64,000 nt of DNA, taken from positions 42,727 to 106,726 of the forward strand of contig JBLIEI010000003.1 in NCBI GenBank assembly GCA_047633055.1, written 5' to 3'. Source of the stretch: CALJFL01 sp047633055. GTDB lineage: Bacteria; Pseudomonadota; Gammaproteobacteria; Pseudomonadales; Halieaceae. Below, in pieces: positions 25,678-34,437 of the stretch; positions within the stretch are counted from its first letter, which is position 1, and each line of letters opens with the position of its first letter. The notes beneath the pieces are model-generated. The model searched no databases and had not been told where the DNA came from. It saw only the letters and a list, made by a program, of their open reading frames with translations. Both the position numbers and the translations under genes were made by a program.

Positions 25678-27306
25678 ATGGCAAAGCATTTCAATATTGC
25701 CGATATGTTTGAAATGGTGGCAGACAAGGTTCCTGGTCGCGAAGCACTGGTATGCGGCGAGAGTCGGGCCAACTACGGCGAGTTGGAGCAGCGCGCTAAT
25801 CAGTTGGCGCATTTTCTGCTGAGTTGCGGCGTTGGCCCTGCTGATCATGTGGGTCTGTATCTTTATAACTGTAATGAATACTTGGAAGCCATGCTGGCCT
25901 GTTTCAAAATTCGCGCGGTCCCGGTCAATGTAAACTACCGGTATGTCGAGGAAGAGCTGCTATACCTCTTCGACAACGCTGATATGGTGGCCTGTATCCA
26001 TAATCGAGAGTTTATTCCACACATAGCACAGGTTCAGCAATCGGTGCCTGGCCTGAAAACCTTTGTTTATGTCGATGACGAGGAGCTGGCCGATCCAGCG
26101 GCGATAGGTGCTATTGAGTATGAGTCAGCATTGCAGCAGCAGTCCGCGAACCGTGATTTCGGCGATCGGGCTGATGACGATTTATTTATTCTTTACACCG
26201 GCGGCACAACAGGTATGCCTAAAGGCGTTATGTGGCCGCATAAAAATGTCTTTTATGCGGCCATGGGTGGCGGTGGTTGGTTTCATCCCGACGGCGCTAT
26301 TACCGAGCCAGAGCAAATTGCCAAGCGCATAGGTGACTTTGCGGTTGTCGGTATGGCATTGGCGCCGCTGATGCATGGCGCTTGCTGGTGGTATGCCTGT
26401 ATTCAGCTGTTGGCTGGCAACAGCGTTGTTCTAAACCCTGATCACTCACTGGTAGCGGAGGACGTCTGGGACATTGTGGCGAGCGAGAAAATTAATTCGC
26501 TGTCCATCGTTGGTGATGCCATGGCCGTGCCCCTGCTGGATGCGCTGGCAGCCTACCCTGATCGTTGGGATTTGAGTTCGGTGTTCAGTATCGGGTCTGG
26601 CGGTGCGGTGTTTTCCGCCAGCAAGCAGGAGGCGTTTCGCCAACATTTCCCCAATGTCTTTATTATGAATTCTTTCGGCTCCTCTGAAAGCGGAGCCATG
26701 GGCATGGATGGCGGCGGCAAGAAAGGTGAAGGACTTGGCAATGTTGTTAAGAGTGCATTCATGTCGGTAATAGTTGCCGGTGAGGATGGCACCTATTGCC
26801 ATGTAGCCCCCGGAGAAGCGGGCATCTTTGCGCGCAGCGGGTATATTCCTGTGGGCTACTACAAGGACCCGGTCAAGACGGCCAGCACTATTGTCGAGGT
26901 GAAAGGTAAGTCCTGGCTGTTGCTGGGCGATGAGGCGCGGCTGGAGGTTGACGACAGCATTACCGTTTACGGTCGGGGCTCTAACTGCATCAACACGGGC
27001 GGAGAGAAAGTATTTCCAGAAGAGGTTGAACAGGCGATGAAATCACATCCAGGTATATTTGACTGTCTGGTTGTTGCCACCCCGGATGAAAAGTACGGAA
27101 GCAGGGTAACCGCAGTAGTTGCGGCCCGCGATGGCGTCGAACTCAATCTTGCCTCAGTGCAGGAAGAGGTTCGAAAACATCTTGCGGGTTACAAAATTCC
27201 GCGTGAGCTGCACTTGGTGACCGAGGTGCCCCGTGCTCCCAGCGGTAAGCCGGCTTATCCCAAGGCCCTGGAAATCGCTTTGGGCGGTGACTATCGCGTT
27301 AGCTAA
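25678..27306 (+). CDS. Acyl-CoA ligase (FadD19/FadD17-like)
   Basis: ANL-superfamily enzyme that adenylates a carboxylic acid and makes its CoA thioester. The P-loop A3 motif is YTGGTTGMPKGVMW, a wording common in steroid side-chain ligases of the FadD19 group. The hinge region is GRGSNCINTGGEKVFP, and the C-terminal lysine is in APSGKPAYPK. ATG 25678 has CGGAGGT 7 bp upstream and gives 542 aa; the frame is open further upstream into the preceding gene. In the operon it would activate the substrate for the crotonases and the thiolase-fold pair. Confidence 0.9.
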   Translation: MAKHFNIADMFEMVADKVPGREALVCGESRANYGELEQRANQLAHFLLSCGVGPADHVGLYLYNCNEYLEAMLACFKIRAVPVNVNYRYVEEELLYLFDNADMVACIHNREFIPHIAQVQQSVPGLKTFVYVDDEELADPAAIGAIEYESALQQQSANRDFGDRADDDLFILYTGGTTGMPKGVMWPHKNVFYAAMGGGGWFHPDGAITEPEQIAKRIGDFAVVGMALAPLMHGACWWYACIQLLAGNSVVLNPDHSLVAEDVWDIVASEKINSLSIVGDAMAVPLLDALAAYPDRWDLSSVFSIGSGGAVFSASKQEAFRQHFPNVFIMNSFGSSESGAMGMDGGGKKGEGLGNVVKSAFMSVIVAGEDGTYCHVAPGEAGIFARSGYIPVGYYKDPVKTASTIVEVKGKSWLLLGDEARLEVDDSITVYGRGSNCINTGGEKVFPEEVEQAMKSHPGIFDCLVVATPDEKYGSRVTAVVAARDGVELNLASVQEEVRKHLAGYKIPRELHLVTEVPRAPSGKPAYPKALEIALGGDYRVS

Positions 27307-27321
27307 CGCCTGGAGAAGTAT

Positions 27322-28140
27322 GTGAACGAACTGGACATAAGCACCGAAAATTGCAGTGTCGCACAGCAGGGCCACGTTTTGATTGTGACTCTCAATCGCC
27401 CCGAAGCGAAGAACGCATTCAGTCCAGAGATGTTGCTCGGCTTGTATAAGGCGTGGCGTCGACTGGATGAGTATGACGACCTTCACTGTGCAATTTTGAC
27501 AGCCAACGGCGATACGTTCTGCGCCGGCATGGATCTCAAACAAGGTGCGGAAGGCGAGCATCGATCCACTGACGAGTTTATGGCGCTAATGGCCGAAGTC
27601 CCCAATATTCACTGGCAGGCCTTGTTACGTGAAAATCGGCCCAACAAGCCTATTGTGTTAGCTGTGGAGGGTTATGCGCTGGCCGGTGGTACCGAAATAT
27701 TGCAGGGTACCGACATTCGAATCGCTGCAGACAATGCCGTTTTCGGAGTTACCGAAGTCGCCCGTGGCCTTTACCCGATGGGCGGATCCACCGTACGTCT
27801 GCGCCGCCAGATTCCCTATTGCCTGGCTGCAGAAATGTTACTTTGTGGCGATCAATTCAGCGCCCGGCAGGCGCTTGAGTTCGGTCTGATCAACCGTATT
27901 GTACCTGCGGGGACTACCCTGGAAGTTGCCCATGAATTTGCCGAAAAAATATGTCGCAACGGTCCGCTGGCCGTGCAGGCGGTAACGCGTTCTTTGCGAG
28001 AGCATCAAGAATGTATGAGCGAGGACGATGCGCTGCGGGAATCCGATGTGCTGGCGGGCCCGGTCTTCAGTTCCGCCGATGCGAAAGAGGGGATGCGCGC
28101 TTTCAAGGAAAAGCGTGCAGCCGTTTTCACCGGCAGCTAA
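27322..28140 (+). CDS. Enoyl-CoA hydratase, crotonase family
   Basis: 272 aa crotonase. Both catalytic glutamates of true hydratases appear to be kept: Glu in AGGTEILQGTD and Glu in FGVTEVARGLYP. The oxyanion loop is FCAGMDLKQG. It should hydrate a trans-2-enoyl-CoA to the 3-hydroxyacyl-CoA, the substrate type of a retro-aldolase. Start is GTG 27322 with GGAGA 7 bp upstream, 15 bp after the ligase stop. Confidence 0.88.
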   Translation: MNELDISTENCSVAQQGHVLIVTLNRPEAKNAFSPEMLLGLYKAWRRLDEYDDLHCAILTANGDTFCAGMDLKQGAEGEHRSTDEFMALMAEVPNIHWQALLRENRPNKPIVLAVEGYALAGGTEILQGTDIRIAADNAVFGVTEVARGLYPMGGSTVRLRRQIPYCLAAEMLLCGDQFSARQALEFGLINRIVPAGTTLEVAHEFAEKICRNGPLAVQAVTRSLREHQECMSEDDALRESDVLAGPVFSSADAKEGMRAFKEKRAAVFTGS

Positions 28141-28187
28141 CGGGAGCCAGCTATTATCAACGACTATAAACTGAACGGCGATGCACG

Positions 28188-28958
28188 ATGACCGATAAAG
28201 TACTGACCCACAATGACGACGGTGTCTTGGTTGTAACGCTCAACCGGCCCGCTAAGAAAAATGCGATAGACAATGATATGTGGGTTGCGTTGCGAGACAT
28301 TTTTAACACCGCTAGCGGTGACGCCAGCGTGGCCTGCGTACTTCTTGCTGGCGCGGGCGACAATTTTTCTGCCGGGGTAGATCTTGCCAGTTTTGGTGTC
28401 GGTGGTGAAGTTGAAGGTGAGGCTCATCCGTTTGAGGCTGGCGCCAGGGCCCTGGCTGAATTCGACAAACCTGTGGTGGCAGCAGCCCGGGGAGCCGCAG
28501 TTGGGGGAGGCGCCACCTGCCTATTTCACTGCGATATCGTCTATGGCGGCGAAAGTCTCAAAATGCGATTGCCCTTCGCTAGTCTCGCATTGGTGCCTGA
28601 GTGGGCCAGCAGCTACATGTTGCAAGCGAATATTGGGGCACAGCGCGCGGCAGAGTTATTTTATACAGCGGGTTGGATTGACGCGGATAAGGCGCTGGAG
28701 GTCGGCATCATCGCGCAGGTAATAGCGGATGATGATTTGCTTGACCATGCGATGAACAAAGCGCGTGAAATCGCCCAATGGCCGGTCAACTCGCTGCAGG
28801 AAATAAAGCGCTGCTTGAGGCAGCCTCATATGCCGGCAATTAATGCAGCCTTTGAGGCAGAACAAGCAGCCATGGGGAGGCAGGCAATGTCGGCAGATAA
28901 TATCGAAGCGCTAACTGCCTTTATGGAAAAACGCCCGCCTAATTTTCGGCGGGGCTGA
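28188..28958 (+). CDS. Crotonase family protein, delta3-delta2-enoyl-CoA isomerase-like
   Basis: 256 aa crotonase. The first hydratase Glu is replaced (GGGATCLFHCD). The segment PFASLALVPEWASSYML instead resembles the isomerase (ECI2/PECI) pattern, in which a single Glu in the SPEG-type position shuttles the proton. The oxyanion loop is FSAGVDLASFG. It probably moves a double bond into conjugation before hydration. It lies 47 bp after the hydratase gene and is the last gene of the operon, convergent with ribB. Confidence 0.83.
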   Translation: MTDKVLTHNDDGVLVVTLNRPAKKNAIDNDMWVALRDIFNTASGDASVACVLLAGAGDNFSAGVDLASFGVGGEVEGEAHPFEAGARALAEFDKPVVAAARGAAVGGGATCLFHCDIVYGGESLKMRLPFASLALVPEWASSYMLQANIGAQRAAELFYTAGWIDADKALEVGIIAQVIADDDLLDHAMNKAREIAQWPVNSLQEIKRCLRQPHMPAINAAFEAEQAAMGRQAMSADNIEALTAFMEKRPPNFRRG

Positions 28959-28972
28959 AGGTTTCCGACAAT

Positions 28973-30082
28973 TCAGGGCTGGACGAATTTCGTTACCTCC
29001 AGATTGAACCCTGAAAGCGCATTGAAGTGCAGCGGAGCCGACATCAGGTTCATTTTGCCTACATTTAGTCGTCGCAAAATTTGCGAGCCGGTGCCAATCC
29101 AGCGGTAGTTCTGAGCACTCTCACGGCTGCCTGCAACGGTTTGTGGTGCAGGAAATTTCTGCACTTCGGTAAGAATCTCCTCGGCAGACTGCTCTCGGCC
29201 TATCAGCACCACCACACCGTGACCGGCCTTGGCGATATGTTCCATAGCCAGTCGATAAGACCAGCCAGTCGCCTGCTCTTCTATCTGGGTAGATAAAACA
29301 TCTCGCAAGGTATTAACGGTTTGTACCCGCACCAGTGTTGGGCTGTCTTCATTAATTTCACCGCAGCTAAGCGCGTAGTGCACCGTGTCATCGATCAGGT
29401 CAAGGAAGGTGTGGAGTTGGAATGCGCCCCACTCGGTGTTTACGGTTTTACTGTCGCGCAGATCAACAGATTGTTCGTACAGGGCACGGTACTGAATGAG
29501 GTCCGCGATGGTGCCCATTTTCAAACCGTGTTTTTCGGCGAATTCTTCCAGCTGTGGACGGCGCGCCATGGTGCCATCTTCATTCATGATTTCGACAATC
29601 AGTGCAGCCGGTTCAAAACCTGCCATGCGTGCCAGGTCCACTCCCGCTTCCGTATGCCCGGCGCGACGCAATACGCCGCCGGGCTTGGCCACCAGTGGGA
29701 ATATGTGTCCGGGTTGGCTGATATCTGACCCCGTTGCACCTGATTTCACCGCCTGTTGTACGGTATGCGCTCGTTGCACCGAACTGATGCCCGGTCCCTT
29801 GCGCTCAGCAGCGTCAATTGACACGGTGAAATTGGTTTCGTGCTGTGAGCGGTTGTCGCGCACCATGAGCGGCAATTGCAACTGCTTGGCACGGTCCTCG
29901 GTAATTGGCATGCAGATCAGGCCACAGGCCTCGGAGGCAAAAAAGGTAATAACCTCCGGGGTTACCGATTCTGCGGCGATGATCAGGTCGCCCTCGTTTT
30001 CCCTGTCCTCGTCGTCCATCAAAATGACCATCTTGCCAGCGCGGATGTCGTCGAGAATATCGGGGATTGTACTTAATGCCAT
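28973..30082 (-). CDS. ribB: 3,4-dihydroxy-2-butanone-4-phosphate synthase with decayed GTP cyclohydrolase II domain
   Basis: The N-terminal RibB domain is intact: DDEDRENEGDLI (residues 22-33), the ACGLICMP loop and GHTEAGVDLARMAG. It makes the four-carbon unit of riboflavin from ribulose 5-phosphate. The C-terminal RibA-like half (about 205-369) keeps the fold outline (WGAFQLHTF) but has lost the three zinc cysteines; the HSECLTGD...CDCG segment is replaced by VQTVNTLRDVLSTQ. GTP cyclohydrolase activity is therefore unlikely, and a separate ribA is expected elsewhere. Some pseudomonad-type RibBA proteins show similar decay. It ends convergent to the crotonase gene. Confidence 0.92.
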   Translation of the reverse strand: MALSTIPDILDDIRAGKMVILMDDEDRENEGDLIIAAESVTPEVITFFASEACGLICMPITEDRAKQLQLPLMVRDNRSQHETNFTVSIDAAERKGPGISSVQRAHTVQQAVKSGATGSDISQPGHIFPLVAKPGGVLRRAGHTEAGVDLARMAGFEPAALIVEIMNEDGTMARRPQLEEFAEKHGLKMGTIADLIQYRALYEQSVDLRDSKTVNTEWGAFQLHTFLDLIDDTVHYALSCGEINEDSPTLVRVQTVNTLRDVLSTQIEEQATGWSYRLAMEHIAKAGHGVVVLIGREQSAEEILTEVQKFPAPQTVAGSRESAQNYRWIGTGSQILRRLNVGKMNLMSAPLHFNALSGFNLEVTKFVQP

Positions 30083-30109
30083 GGGCTTGCCCTGGGTTAA
30101 TAGTTGGTC

Positions 30110-31291
30110 TTAGAGGAGTTCGATGCCGACTGCGGTCGCTTCACCGCCGCCTATACACAGTGCGGCAACGCCGCGTTTTTTGCCGAGTTTTTTCAGCGCG
30201 TACATCAAGGTGATGATAATCCGTGAACCTGTTGAGCCGATCGGGTGGCCCTGTGCGCAGGCTCCGCCATGAACGTTGACCTTGGCGTGGTCCAGTCCCA
30301 GGTCTTGCATGGCCAGCATAGTGACCATGGCAAAGGCCTCGTTGATCTCAAACAGGTCGACATCGTCTTTCGACCATCCTGTCTTGTCGAACAATTTCTG
30401 GATAGCACCGATAGGCGCAATAGTGAATTCTTCAGGTGCCTGGCTGTGGCGTGCGTGAGCGACTATGCGGGCCATGGGTTCCAGACCTCGGATCTGCGCC
30501 TCTGCGCCGCTCATCATGACTAAAGCGCTGGCGCCGTCAGAAATAGAGCTGGCGTTGGCAGCAGTAATAGTGCCTTCCTTGGTAAATGCGGCGCGCAGTT
30601 TGGGGATTTTCTCAACCGCAGCCTTGTGTGGTTGCTCATCATCTTTGACGATGGTCTCGCCCTTGCGGGTGACCACGGTAACTGGAGCTATTTCTGCTGC
30701 CAGTGAGCCTTCATCAATCGCTTTCTTTGCTCGTGTCAAAGATTCTATCGCGAAGGCGTCCATTTGCTCGCGGGTGATGCCGCGCTCGTCTGCCGTCGCC
30801 TGCGCGAAGGTACCCATAGCCGCACCGGTATAGGCATCTTCCAGCCCATCGAGAAACATATGATCGTAGAGCTTACCGTGGCCCGCACGCATGCCGCTTC
30901 GTGCACCTACAATCATATGGGGAGCGTTACTCATGCTCTCCAGACCACCTGCAATAACAACTTTGTTGGTGCCTGCAACAATGCTGTCATAGCCAAAGAT
31001 AGTGGCCTGCATACCGCTACCGCAGGCTTTATTCACCGTCACCGCGCCGGCAGATTTGGGAATGCCGGCACCGATGGCCGCTTGTCTTGCCGGGCATTGC
31101 TTGAGTCCTGCCGGGAGCACACAACCCATAAACACTTCATCGATATCCGCCGTGTTGACGCCGCTGCGCTCTACTGCCGCGCCAATGGCTACGGATGCCA
31201 GCTCGGTTGCCGGGACGCTGGACAGGCTGCCCTGAAGACCACCCATAGGCGTGCGTGCGCCGTTGACGATAACTACAGATTCATTACTCAT
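30110..31291 (-). CDS. Acetyl-CoA C-acyltransferase (thiolase)
   Basis: 393 aa biosynthetic/degradative thiolase with all catalytic residues: nucleophile Cys in VNKACGSGMQ (about residue 89), NEAFA, His in HGGACAQGHPIGSTG and the second Cys in LCIGGGEATA. It would cleave 3-oxoacyl-CoAs or condense acetyl-CoA. In contrast to the thiolase-fold pair at 23434-25655, this is a genuine thiolase. It lies 27 bp upstream of ribB on the same strand, and the next gene upstream is a GlxA-type regulator. Confidence 0.93.
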   Translation of the reverse strand: MSNESVVIVNGARTPMGGLQGSLSSVPATELASVAIGAAVERSGVNTADIDEVFMGCVLPAGLKQCPARQAAIGAGIPKSAGAVTVNKACGSGMQATIFGYDSIVAGTNKVVIAGGLESMSNAPHMIVGARSGMRAGHGKLYDHMFLDGLEDAYTGAAMGTFAQATADERGITREQMDAFAIESLTRAKKAIDEGSLAAEIAPVTVVTRKGETIVKDDEQPHKAAVEKIPKLRAAFTKEGTITAANASSISDGASALVMMSGAEAQIRGLEPMARIVAHARHSQAPEEFTIAPIGAIQKLFDKTGWSKDDVDLFEINEAFAMVTMLAMQDLGLDHAKVNVHGGACAQGHPIGSTGSRIIITLMYALKKLGKKRGVAALCIGGGEATAVGIELL

Positions 31292-31404
31292 AGATCATTC
31301 CCAATGGGTGAGGCTTAACGAGAACTGGCGCTGGCCCAGCGCAATGTCTGAAGCCGTTGCGGAAAAAGGCGCTAATTTAGCCATAGACCACTGCTTTACT
31401 CAAG

Positions 31405-32400
31405 TCAGGCGCCGGCTTTCGGTGCGAACAGCTTGCCTCTGACAGCTTGCCGGTATTCCAGAGGGGTCATACCCGCGTGGCGTCGAAACAGCCTGCCGAA
31501 ATAGCTGATGTCCTGAAGCCCTACTTGCCAGCCGACTTCGTTCACTGCCAGGTTACTACCACGTAGAAGGTCTTTTGCCAGCGACACTCGCAGTGACTGT
31601 AAATAGGACTGTGGCGTCAATCCGGTGGCGGCACTAAATCTTCTATTGAGGGATCGTGGGCTGATGCTAAGATCTTCTGCGAGGGCTTTCAAGGATATTG
31701 AGGTGCCCAACCGATCCTGCAGCCAAGCCTGCGCCTCTACGATAACCTCGTCGTGATGGGCGGTCTGGGGTTCGTTCTGGTAAGCGGCACCGCCAAAGGG
31801 TTGCCTGATTTCAGGTGAAAATTGGTTTTCCACTGCCCTGGCAATACGACTACCGAACCATTCTTCAACCAGATGCACCATCACGTCAGCGATTGAATTT
31901 ACGCTACCAGCGCAGTAAATATTGTCGCTTTGGGTGATCAGATGCCGTGTTTTAAGCTGGACCTGAGGGTACTTGTGGGCAAATCGGTCGAAATAGCGCC
32001 AGTGGGTGGTGGCTGGCCTGCCGTTCAGCAAGCCGGTCTCTGCCAATAAGTAGCTTGCAGTGCCGACGCTACAGATACGCGCACCGCCCGCGGCCTGGGC
32101 GCTAATCACGTCCAGCATCTCTGGGTGCTGAGTCAGCGTCGGAAGCGGGCTGCGCCAAATCGCCGGGAGCAACAACAGGTCGAGATCCGGTAAATCCTTA
32201 ATAGTGATATCTGGCTTCAGACGAATACCGGTTCCCAGCTCCAGCAAATTTCGATTCTTTCCGGCGAGCATAAAACGAACCTGCGCTTTACCGCGAGTCG
32301 CCACGCTGGCCATTTGGCTAGCGGCTTTTAATATTTCCATGGGCAGTGTAATGCTGGTGGCCAGCGCGTCGGGGTAGAGCAGGGCGGCGACAGTTTGCAT
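31405..32400 (-). CDS. GlxA-type AraC-family transcription regulator
   Basis: 331 aa regulator with an N-terminal DJ-1/PfpI-like amidotransferase-fold domain (about residues 1-190; GGARICSVGTASYLLAETG at the elbow, where Cys is retained in ICSVG). A C-terminal AraC/XylS double helix-turn-helix covers about 220-325 (SISLKALAEDLSISPRSLNRRF, DISYFGRLFRRHAGMTPLEYR). Such proteins often control neighbouring catabolic genes. Here the candidates are the thiolase on the same strand and fabY, divergent across a 120-bp spacer; the target is not evident from the sequence. Confidence 0.9.
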   Translation of the reverse strand: MQTVAALLYPDALATSITLPMEILKAASQMASVATRGKAQVRFMLAGKNRNLLELGTGIRLKPDITIKDLPDLDLLLLPAIWRSPLPTLTQHPEMLDVISAQAAGGARICSVGTASYLLAETGLLNGRPATTHWRYFDRFAHKYPQVQLKTRHLITQSDNIYCAGSVNSIADVMVHLVEEWFGSRIARAVENQFSPEIRQPFGGAAYQNEPQTAHHDEVIVEAQAWLQDRLGTSISLKALAEDLSISPRSLNRRFSAATGLTPQSYLQSLRVSLAKDLLRGSNLAVNEVGWQVGLQDISYFGRLFRRHAGMTPLEYRQAVRGKLFAPKAGA

Positions 32401-32520
32401 GAAGATTCACATAATAGGTTTCGGCTAAAATAGCATAATTTTAGACTCAAATGACATATTCGTAGAATGATCTGCGACGTACACTAGGCACTATGAACAT
32501 AAAACCCTGAACGGAGCACT

Positions 32521-34380
32521 ATGAGCAAGCAGCGACTACCGGTAATTGTCGGATTTGGCGGTATTAACGGTGCCGGCAGAGCTTCTGGCCATCATGCCTT
32601 TCGTCGTCTGGCTCACGGCGCTCTGCCAGAGGATAAGCGACAGCGTACATTTGCTTCCCTGGCTCAGTTGATGGGTCTGGAGTCAGCGGTGGGTCAAGAG
32701 CAGTACATACTCGATCACACCCTCATCCGTCGTATCGAGTCACAACACTTCGACGTTGACTCTGTCGTCTGGAACCGCAAGTTTCCCATCCAGAGTAATG
32801 GTCCTTCAGTTAACTTCGATGTTAGACGCCAGAGTATGCCTGAGACGATTCCGGCGAATTGGGTGGTAACTCCGACTTCCGTCACACATGTCAATGTACA
32901 AATTGTTGGGCAGCAAGACTTCCTGCTGCCCACGCACCGAGATTTTGAAGTCAAGGCTGCTGGCCAATTGCCGACCGGCTTTGAACCCGGCACTCTATAT
33001 CAGTCCCGCAATCACCCCAGGGGTCTTCAGATGACGGTTTATGCCGCCTCGGACGCCCTGGGTAGTCTGGGTATAGATTGGGATACCGTCAGTCAGCACG
33101 TCGGCGTGGATGAGGTCAGTGTTTACGCCGGCAGTGCAATGGGGCAGTTGGACGGCGCGGGCACCGGTGGCATGCTCAAGGCTCGCTACAACGGCCAGCG
33201 TATTACCTCGAAGTTCTGTCCTCTGGGTTTTGCCCAAATGCCCGCCGATTTTATAAACGCTTACGTCTTGGGGAGTATGGGCACAACCGGCGCGAGCCTG
33301 GGTGCCTGCGCTTCCTACCTGTACAACCTGCGCCAGGGCATTGAGGATATTCGCAGTGGCCGCGCGCGCGTTGCCTTTATCGGTTCCTCCGAGGCGCCTA
33401 TCAGCCCGGACGTGATGGAAGGTTATGTTGCGATGGGCGCACTGGCCACAGACAAGGGCTTGCGTCAACTGGATGGATTGTCGGAGCAGGACGCCCCGGA
33501 TCATCGTCGTTCCTGTCGTCCGTTCGCCGATAATTGTGGCTTTACTATCGCAGAATCTGCGCAGATGACGATATTGTTTGATGATGAGTTGGCGATGCAA
33601 CTAGGCGCCAGCATCTACGGTGCCGCAACCGATGTTTTTGTCAATGCCGACGGCCACAAGAAATCTATCTCCGGGCCGGGGGTGGGTAATTATATTACGG
33701 TTTCAAAAGCGCTGGCAGCGGCCAGGGCAACCGTCGGCGAAAACCAATTGCGTAGCGGTGGTCTAGTCCAAGCCCATGGTACTGGTACACCGCAAAACCG
33801 CGTGACCGAATCTGCCATTCTAAGCCAGACTGCCCGCGCCTTCGGCATCGAAAGCTGGCCGGTGGCAGCACTTAAGTGCTATCTCGGACACTCCATTGGC
33901 TCTGCTTCAGGCGACCAGGTGAACGCCACGCTGGGTATTTGGGCTGACGGCATAATTCCAGGCATCAGCACTATCGACTCGATTGCCGAGGATGTTGACC
34001 AGAGCAATCTGGCATTGAGTAACACCCATACCCAGATTGATCCGGAGGCTCAGGCCTATGCGGTGATTAACTCCAAGGGATTCGGTGGCAACAATGCCTC
34101 GGCCACTCTGCTAAGCCCTGCAGTGACCCGGCGCATGCTGCAGGCACGTTATTCGGGCAGGGCATGGAAGGCCTGGGAAAGGGCCAATGAGGCCGTGCAC
34201 GAGCAGCAGCGGGCTTATGATGATGGCGTTATCGCAGGCACTGAAAAGCCCATCTATAAGTTCGACCATCGGGTGTTAGGCGGCGACGACGTGGTGCTTG
34301 CGGACCACGAAATCGCCATAGGCACGCATAAAATTTGTCTGGACCTGAAATCCCCGTACGAGGACATGAAGCCCGACTAA
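32521..34380 (+). CDS. fabY: Beta-ketoacyl-ACP synthase FabY-type
   Basis: 619 aa ketosynthase much longer than FabB or FabF. The N terminus PVIVGFGGINGAGRASGHHAFRR matches the FabY group, known from Pseudomonas aeruginosa, which starts fatty acid synthesis by condensing acetyl-CoA with malonyl-ACP in place of FabH. The catalytic Cys is in SLGACASYLYNLR and the His residues in QAHGTGTPQNR and KCYLGHSIGSASG. The C-terminal 60 residues are an extra tail. GGAG lies about 8 bp before ATG 32521. The gene is probably monocistronic. Confidence 0.9.
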   Translation: MSKQRLPVIVGFGGINGAGRASGHHAFRRLAHGALPEDKRQRTFASLAQLMGLESAVGQEQYILDHTLIRRIESQHFDVDSVVWNRKFPIQSNGPSVNFDVRRQSMPETIPANWVVTPTSVTHVNVQIVGQQDFLLPTHRDFEVKAAGQLPTGFEPGTLYQSRNHPRGLQMTVYAASDALGSLGIDWDTVSQHVGVDEVSVYAGSAMGQLDGAGTGGMLKARYNGQRITSKFCPLGFAQMPADFINAYVLGSMGTTGASLGACASYLYNLRQGIEDIRSGRARVAFIGSSEAPISPDVMEGYVAMGALATDKGLRQLDGLSEQDAPDHRRSCRPFADNCGFTIAESAQMTILFDDELAMQLGASIYGAATDVFVNADGHKKSISGPGVGNYITVSKALAAARATVGENQLRSGGLVQAHGTGTPQNRVTESAILSQTARAFGIESWPVAALKCYLGHSIGSASGDQVNATLGIWADGIIPGISTIDSIAEDVDQSNLALSNTHTQIDPEAQAYAVINSKGFGGNNASATLLSPAVTRRMLQARYSGRAWKAWERANEAVHEQQRAYDDGVIAGTEKPIYKFDHRVLGGDDVVLADHEIAIGTHKICLDLKSPYEDMKPD

Positions 34381-34437
34381 TCACTCGCCGTCGGTGCCGT
34401 GCTAAGCTTGTCCGCCACTTTATCGCCTGGAAGTATC

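Noticed and set aside
29496..30113. 205-codon plus-strand frame opposite ribB
   Set aside because: Antisense of the RibB domain, with Ser/Arg-rich low-complexity composition typical of shadow frames.
30764..31318. 184-codon plus-strand frame opposite the thiolase
   Set aside because: Overlaps an intact thiolase with all catalytic residues; no recognisable features.
32995..33600. 201-codon minus-strand frame inside fabY
   Set aside because: Shadow of fabY; catalytic motifs on the plus strand leave no doubt about the coding strand.
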